A DNA stretch of 64,000 nt from an uncultured beta proteobacterium. GTDB lineage: Bacteria > Pseudomonadota > Gammaproteobacteria > Burkholderiales > SG8-41. Of this stretch, positions 62,299-64,000 are shown in pieces (the stretch's first letter is position 1; each line of letters begins with the position of its first letter). Below the pieces are notes generated by a model that ran no database searches, was not told the origin of the DNA, and saw only the letters and a list, made by a program, of their open reading frames with translations. Both the position numbers and the translations under genes were made by a program. The stretch is taken from contig CAISJL010000064.1 in NCBI GenBank assembly GCA_903885665.1, positions 1 to 64,000 of the forward strand, written 5' to 3'.

Positions 62299-63501
62299 AT
62301 GGATGTCGATGTCATTGTGATGGGTGCCGGTGCTGCTGGCATGATGTGCGCAGCAACTGCGGGCCAACGTGGTCGGCGAGTGCTATTAGTTGATCATGCG
62401 CCGCGATTGGCCGAGAAAATTCGGATCTCGGGCGGCGGTCGGTGTAACTTTACCAATCGCGATATTCGGCCCGAGGCGTTTTTGTCGCGCAACCCACATT
62501 TTTGCCGATCAGCCTTGTCGCGGTATAGCGCTCAAGATTTTATTGAGTTAGTTGAACGTCACGGCATTGCGTACCATGAGCGTGAGTTAGGGCAGTTATT
62601 TTGTAATGACAGTGCCCAACAAATTATTACGATGTTGCGTGCTGAATGTGATGCGGCAGCAGTGCAGTGGTTAATGCCTGCTGCGATTGTTGCGGTCGAG
62701 CATTATTCAGCGGATGGCCAAGATGGATACCAGGTGACCACGGCTCAGGGGACTTATACTGCGCAGTCGCTGGTGGTGGCAACGGGCGGCTTATCGATTC
62801 CTAAAGTGGGGGCAACGCCTCTGGGTTTGCGGATTGCCGAGCAGTTTGGGTTGGCGATTGTGCCACCGAAGCCGGCTTTAGTGCCTTTGGCAGCAGATCC
62901 TGAATGGTTGGCGCGCTTTGGTGTGTTGGCCGGATCATCGTTTACCGCGCGCACTGCTTGTGCTGAGGATAGGCTAGCACCGCGGTTTCGAGAGGCAGCC
63001 TTAATTACCCATCGTGGGTTGTCAGGACCTTCGATTTTGCAGATCTCGTCCTATTGGCAACAGGCGGGCGGCCGCGGTTCGATTCTGATCGACTTATTAC
63101 CCGATTGTGATGTCGAGGCTTGGTTAGCCTTGCATAGGCGCGATGCACAACTATTTAGTGCGCTATTGAGTGAGCATTTGCCGCGCCGCTTTGCCACGAG
63201 TTTTGCCGAGGTGTATGGTTGGACGCAGTCGATGGCGCAGTTATCCAACACCACTGTCGCTACGATTGCGCAGACCCTCAAAGCTTGGCGTATCCAACCT
63301 TCGGGAAGTCTAGGCTATTCGAAAGCCGAGGTGACTCTGGGCGGAGTCGATACCCAAGAACTGGCTCAGCAAACCATGATGGCGCGGCGCGCGCCAGGCC
63401 TGTATTTTATTGGTGAAGTAGTTGACGTGACGGGTTGGCTCGGGGGGTACAATTTTCAATGGGCATGGTCGTCCGGTTATGTTGCAGGTATGGCTGCTTA
63501 A
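62299..63501 (+). CDS. HI0933/YhiN-family flavoprotein (BaiN-like)
   Basis: A 400-residue FAD-binding protein. Rossmann motif V-M-G-A-G-A-A-G-M-M near residues 7-16, E-K-I-R-I-S-G-G-G-R-C-N-F-T-N at about 38-52, V-V-A-T-G-G-L-S-I-P-K near 161 and the C-terminal F-I-G-E-V-V-D-V-T-G-W-L-G-G-Y-N-F-Q-W-A. This is the YhiN/HI0933 family. A bile-acid dehydroxylation relative (BaiN) is known, but the function in proteobacteria is not settled. Single gene. Confidence 0.92.
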   Translation: MDVDVIVMGAGAAGMMCAATAGQRGRRVLLVDHAPRLAEKIRISGGGRCNFTNRDIRPEAFLSRNPHFCRSALSRYSAQDFIELVERHGIAYHERELGQLFCNDSAQQIITMLRAECDAAAVQWLMPAAIVAVEHYSADGQDGYQVTTAQGTYTAQSLVVATGGLSIPKVGATPLGLRIAEQFGLAIVPPKPALVPLAADPEWLARFGVLAGSSFTARTACAEDRLAPRFREAALITHRGLSGPSILQISSYWQQAGGRGSILIDLLPDCDVEAWLALHRRDAQLFSALLSEHLPRRFATSFAEVYGWTQSMAQLSNTTVATIAQTLKAWRIQPSGSLGYSKAEVTLGGVDTQELAQQTMMARRAPGLYFIGEVVDVTGWLGGYNFQWAWSSGYVAGMAA

Positions 63502-63550
63502 AATTAAAACCGTAAAACCGTTATTGACCTTTCATCGTTTCAGCATTCAC

Positions 63551-64000
63551 TTATTTGAGTAAGCGCATTACTTGGCTTGATTCGGCAGCGCGTATCAGTG
63601 CGGCTGCATCTTCTGCCAATAAAAATCCCTCGGCCATTGCGCGTGCTGCTGCTTTTTTAACCGCCGCCAGATAACCAGCACCATTGCCATAGCGCTCCTC
63701 TAGCGAGAGTCGGGTGTCAGCCTTCGCTTCGCGTTCGGCACGCGTGACTGCAAAGGGTACCATGCCGCCGGTATAGCTGCAGATTTGTCCTTGGTGGAAG
63801 GGTTGCTGGCCACTTGCAGTGACGTTCCATCCTAAATAGGTGCCTAAGGGCGCATCTCTTAAAACCACTGGAACGCCGCCCAGTTCATTGCCGTCGGCGT
63901 CGACTTTCGGCACTAACATCGGTAGGGTTTGTTTGATGTGTGGCGGAATTTGAGTGGGTATGCCACTGGCTTCGTTAGGGTCGAATTGCGGCCCCCAATC
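63551..64000 (-). CDS. Alpha/beta hydrolase domain protein (Abhydrolase_10-like), 3' end only
   Basis: The last 149 residues of a larger protein whose 5' part lies beyond the right edge; the frame stays open to base 64000. The visible part has P-P-H-I-K-Q-T-L-P-M-L-V-P-K-V-D-A-D-G-N-E, V-P-V-V-L-R-D-A-P-L-G-T-Y-L-G-W-N and S-L-E-E-R-Y-G-N near the end. This tail is typical of the PF20091 alpha/beta-hydrolase-domain proteins, often found beside acyl-CoA catabolic genes. The catalytic Ser would lie outside the window. Apparent Met starts inside the window are internal. Confidence 0.8.
   Translation of the reverse strand, partial: DWGPQFDPNEASGIPTQIPPHIKQTLPMLVPKVDADGNELGGVPVVLRDAPLGTYLGWNVTASGQQPFHQGQICSYTGGMVPFAVTRAEREAKADTRLSLEERYGNGAGYLAAVKKAAARAMAEGFLLAEDAAALIRAAESSQVMRLLK

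Noticed and set aside
1..64000. CRISPR arrays, tRNA genes, rRNA genes, prophage or insertion sequences
   Set aside because: The tandem arrays have no spacers, no cloverleaf or rRNA sequence was recognised, and no transposase or integrase frame is present.

Overview
The window looks like the chromosome of a mid-GC betaproteobacterium, probably Burkholderiales and close to Alcaligenaceae. The reasons are nine Bug/TctC-type periplasmic receptors with no TctA/TctB partner nearby, an IF-1 with a C-terminal extension, homodimeric-type AceE, glutamyl-Q-tRNA(Asp) synthetase, class III CoA-transferase and MmgE/PrpD genes. No rRNA, tRNA, CRISPR array, prophage or insertion sequence was seen.

Region 1 (1-10 kb): a small HNH-like protein, HinT, the catalytic subunit MsrP, a GT4-type glycosyltransferase, then a phosphonate operon reading right: a PhnZ-like HD-domain protein, PhnC, PhnD, PhnE, an iron-type alcohol dehydrogenase, an FAD amine oxidoreductase and phosphonoacetate hydrolase PhnA. 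About 700 bp of decayed DNA follows, including a GntR remnant.

Region 2 (10.6-29.3 kb): a TauE/SafE permease, a YqhA-like membrane protein, a quinone-oxidoreductase-like enzyme, a CaiB/BaiF CoA-transferase, GluQ, PabB, the Tat-exported phosphatase PhoX, a BtaA-like lipid headgroup enzyme overlapping a GNAT/FemAB-like gene, and a PlcP-like metallophosphoesterase. A thioredoxin, an RND efflux pair and a nitroreductase follow. Pho-box-like direct repeats with 11-bp spacing precede btaA and plcP, and a weaker one precedes phoX. With the phosphonate operon and the glycosyltransferase, these genes look like a phosphorus-starvation programme of P scavenging plus replacement of phospholipids.

Region 3 (29.4-43.5 kb): a Bug receptor, an orphan AceE-like E1 divergent from an Lrp/AsnC regulator, IF-1, a cold-shock protein, a GST, a Tat-exported dienelactone hydrolase, a second TauE/SafE permease, a histidine phosphatase, a small hydrolase, a zinc aminopeptidase-like lipoprotein and the helicase HrpA.

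Region 4 (43.6-62 kb): a catabolic region with eight Bug receptors interleaved with an alpha/beta hydrolase, an acyl-CoA dehydrogenase, an ADP-forming acyl-CoA synthetase, an MmgE/PrpD protein, an SDR and a 3-hydroxyisobutyrate-dehydrogenase-like enzyme. At its centre is a gene split by an in-frame UGA. It reads through into a U-G-S-C motif and has a bacterial SECIS-like hairpin immediately downstream, so it is best read as a UGSC-family selenoprotein in a Bug-UGSC-Bug operon.

Region 5 (62.3-64 kb): an HI0933/YhiN-like flavoprotein and the 3' end of an alpha/beta-hydrolase-domain gene that runs off the window.

Several intergenic gaps carry short tandem arrays with periods of 8-14 bp. Functions are assigned by reading motifs and from memory of the families; no database search was run.
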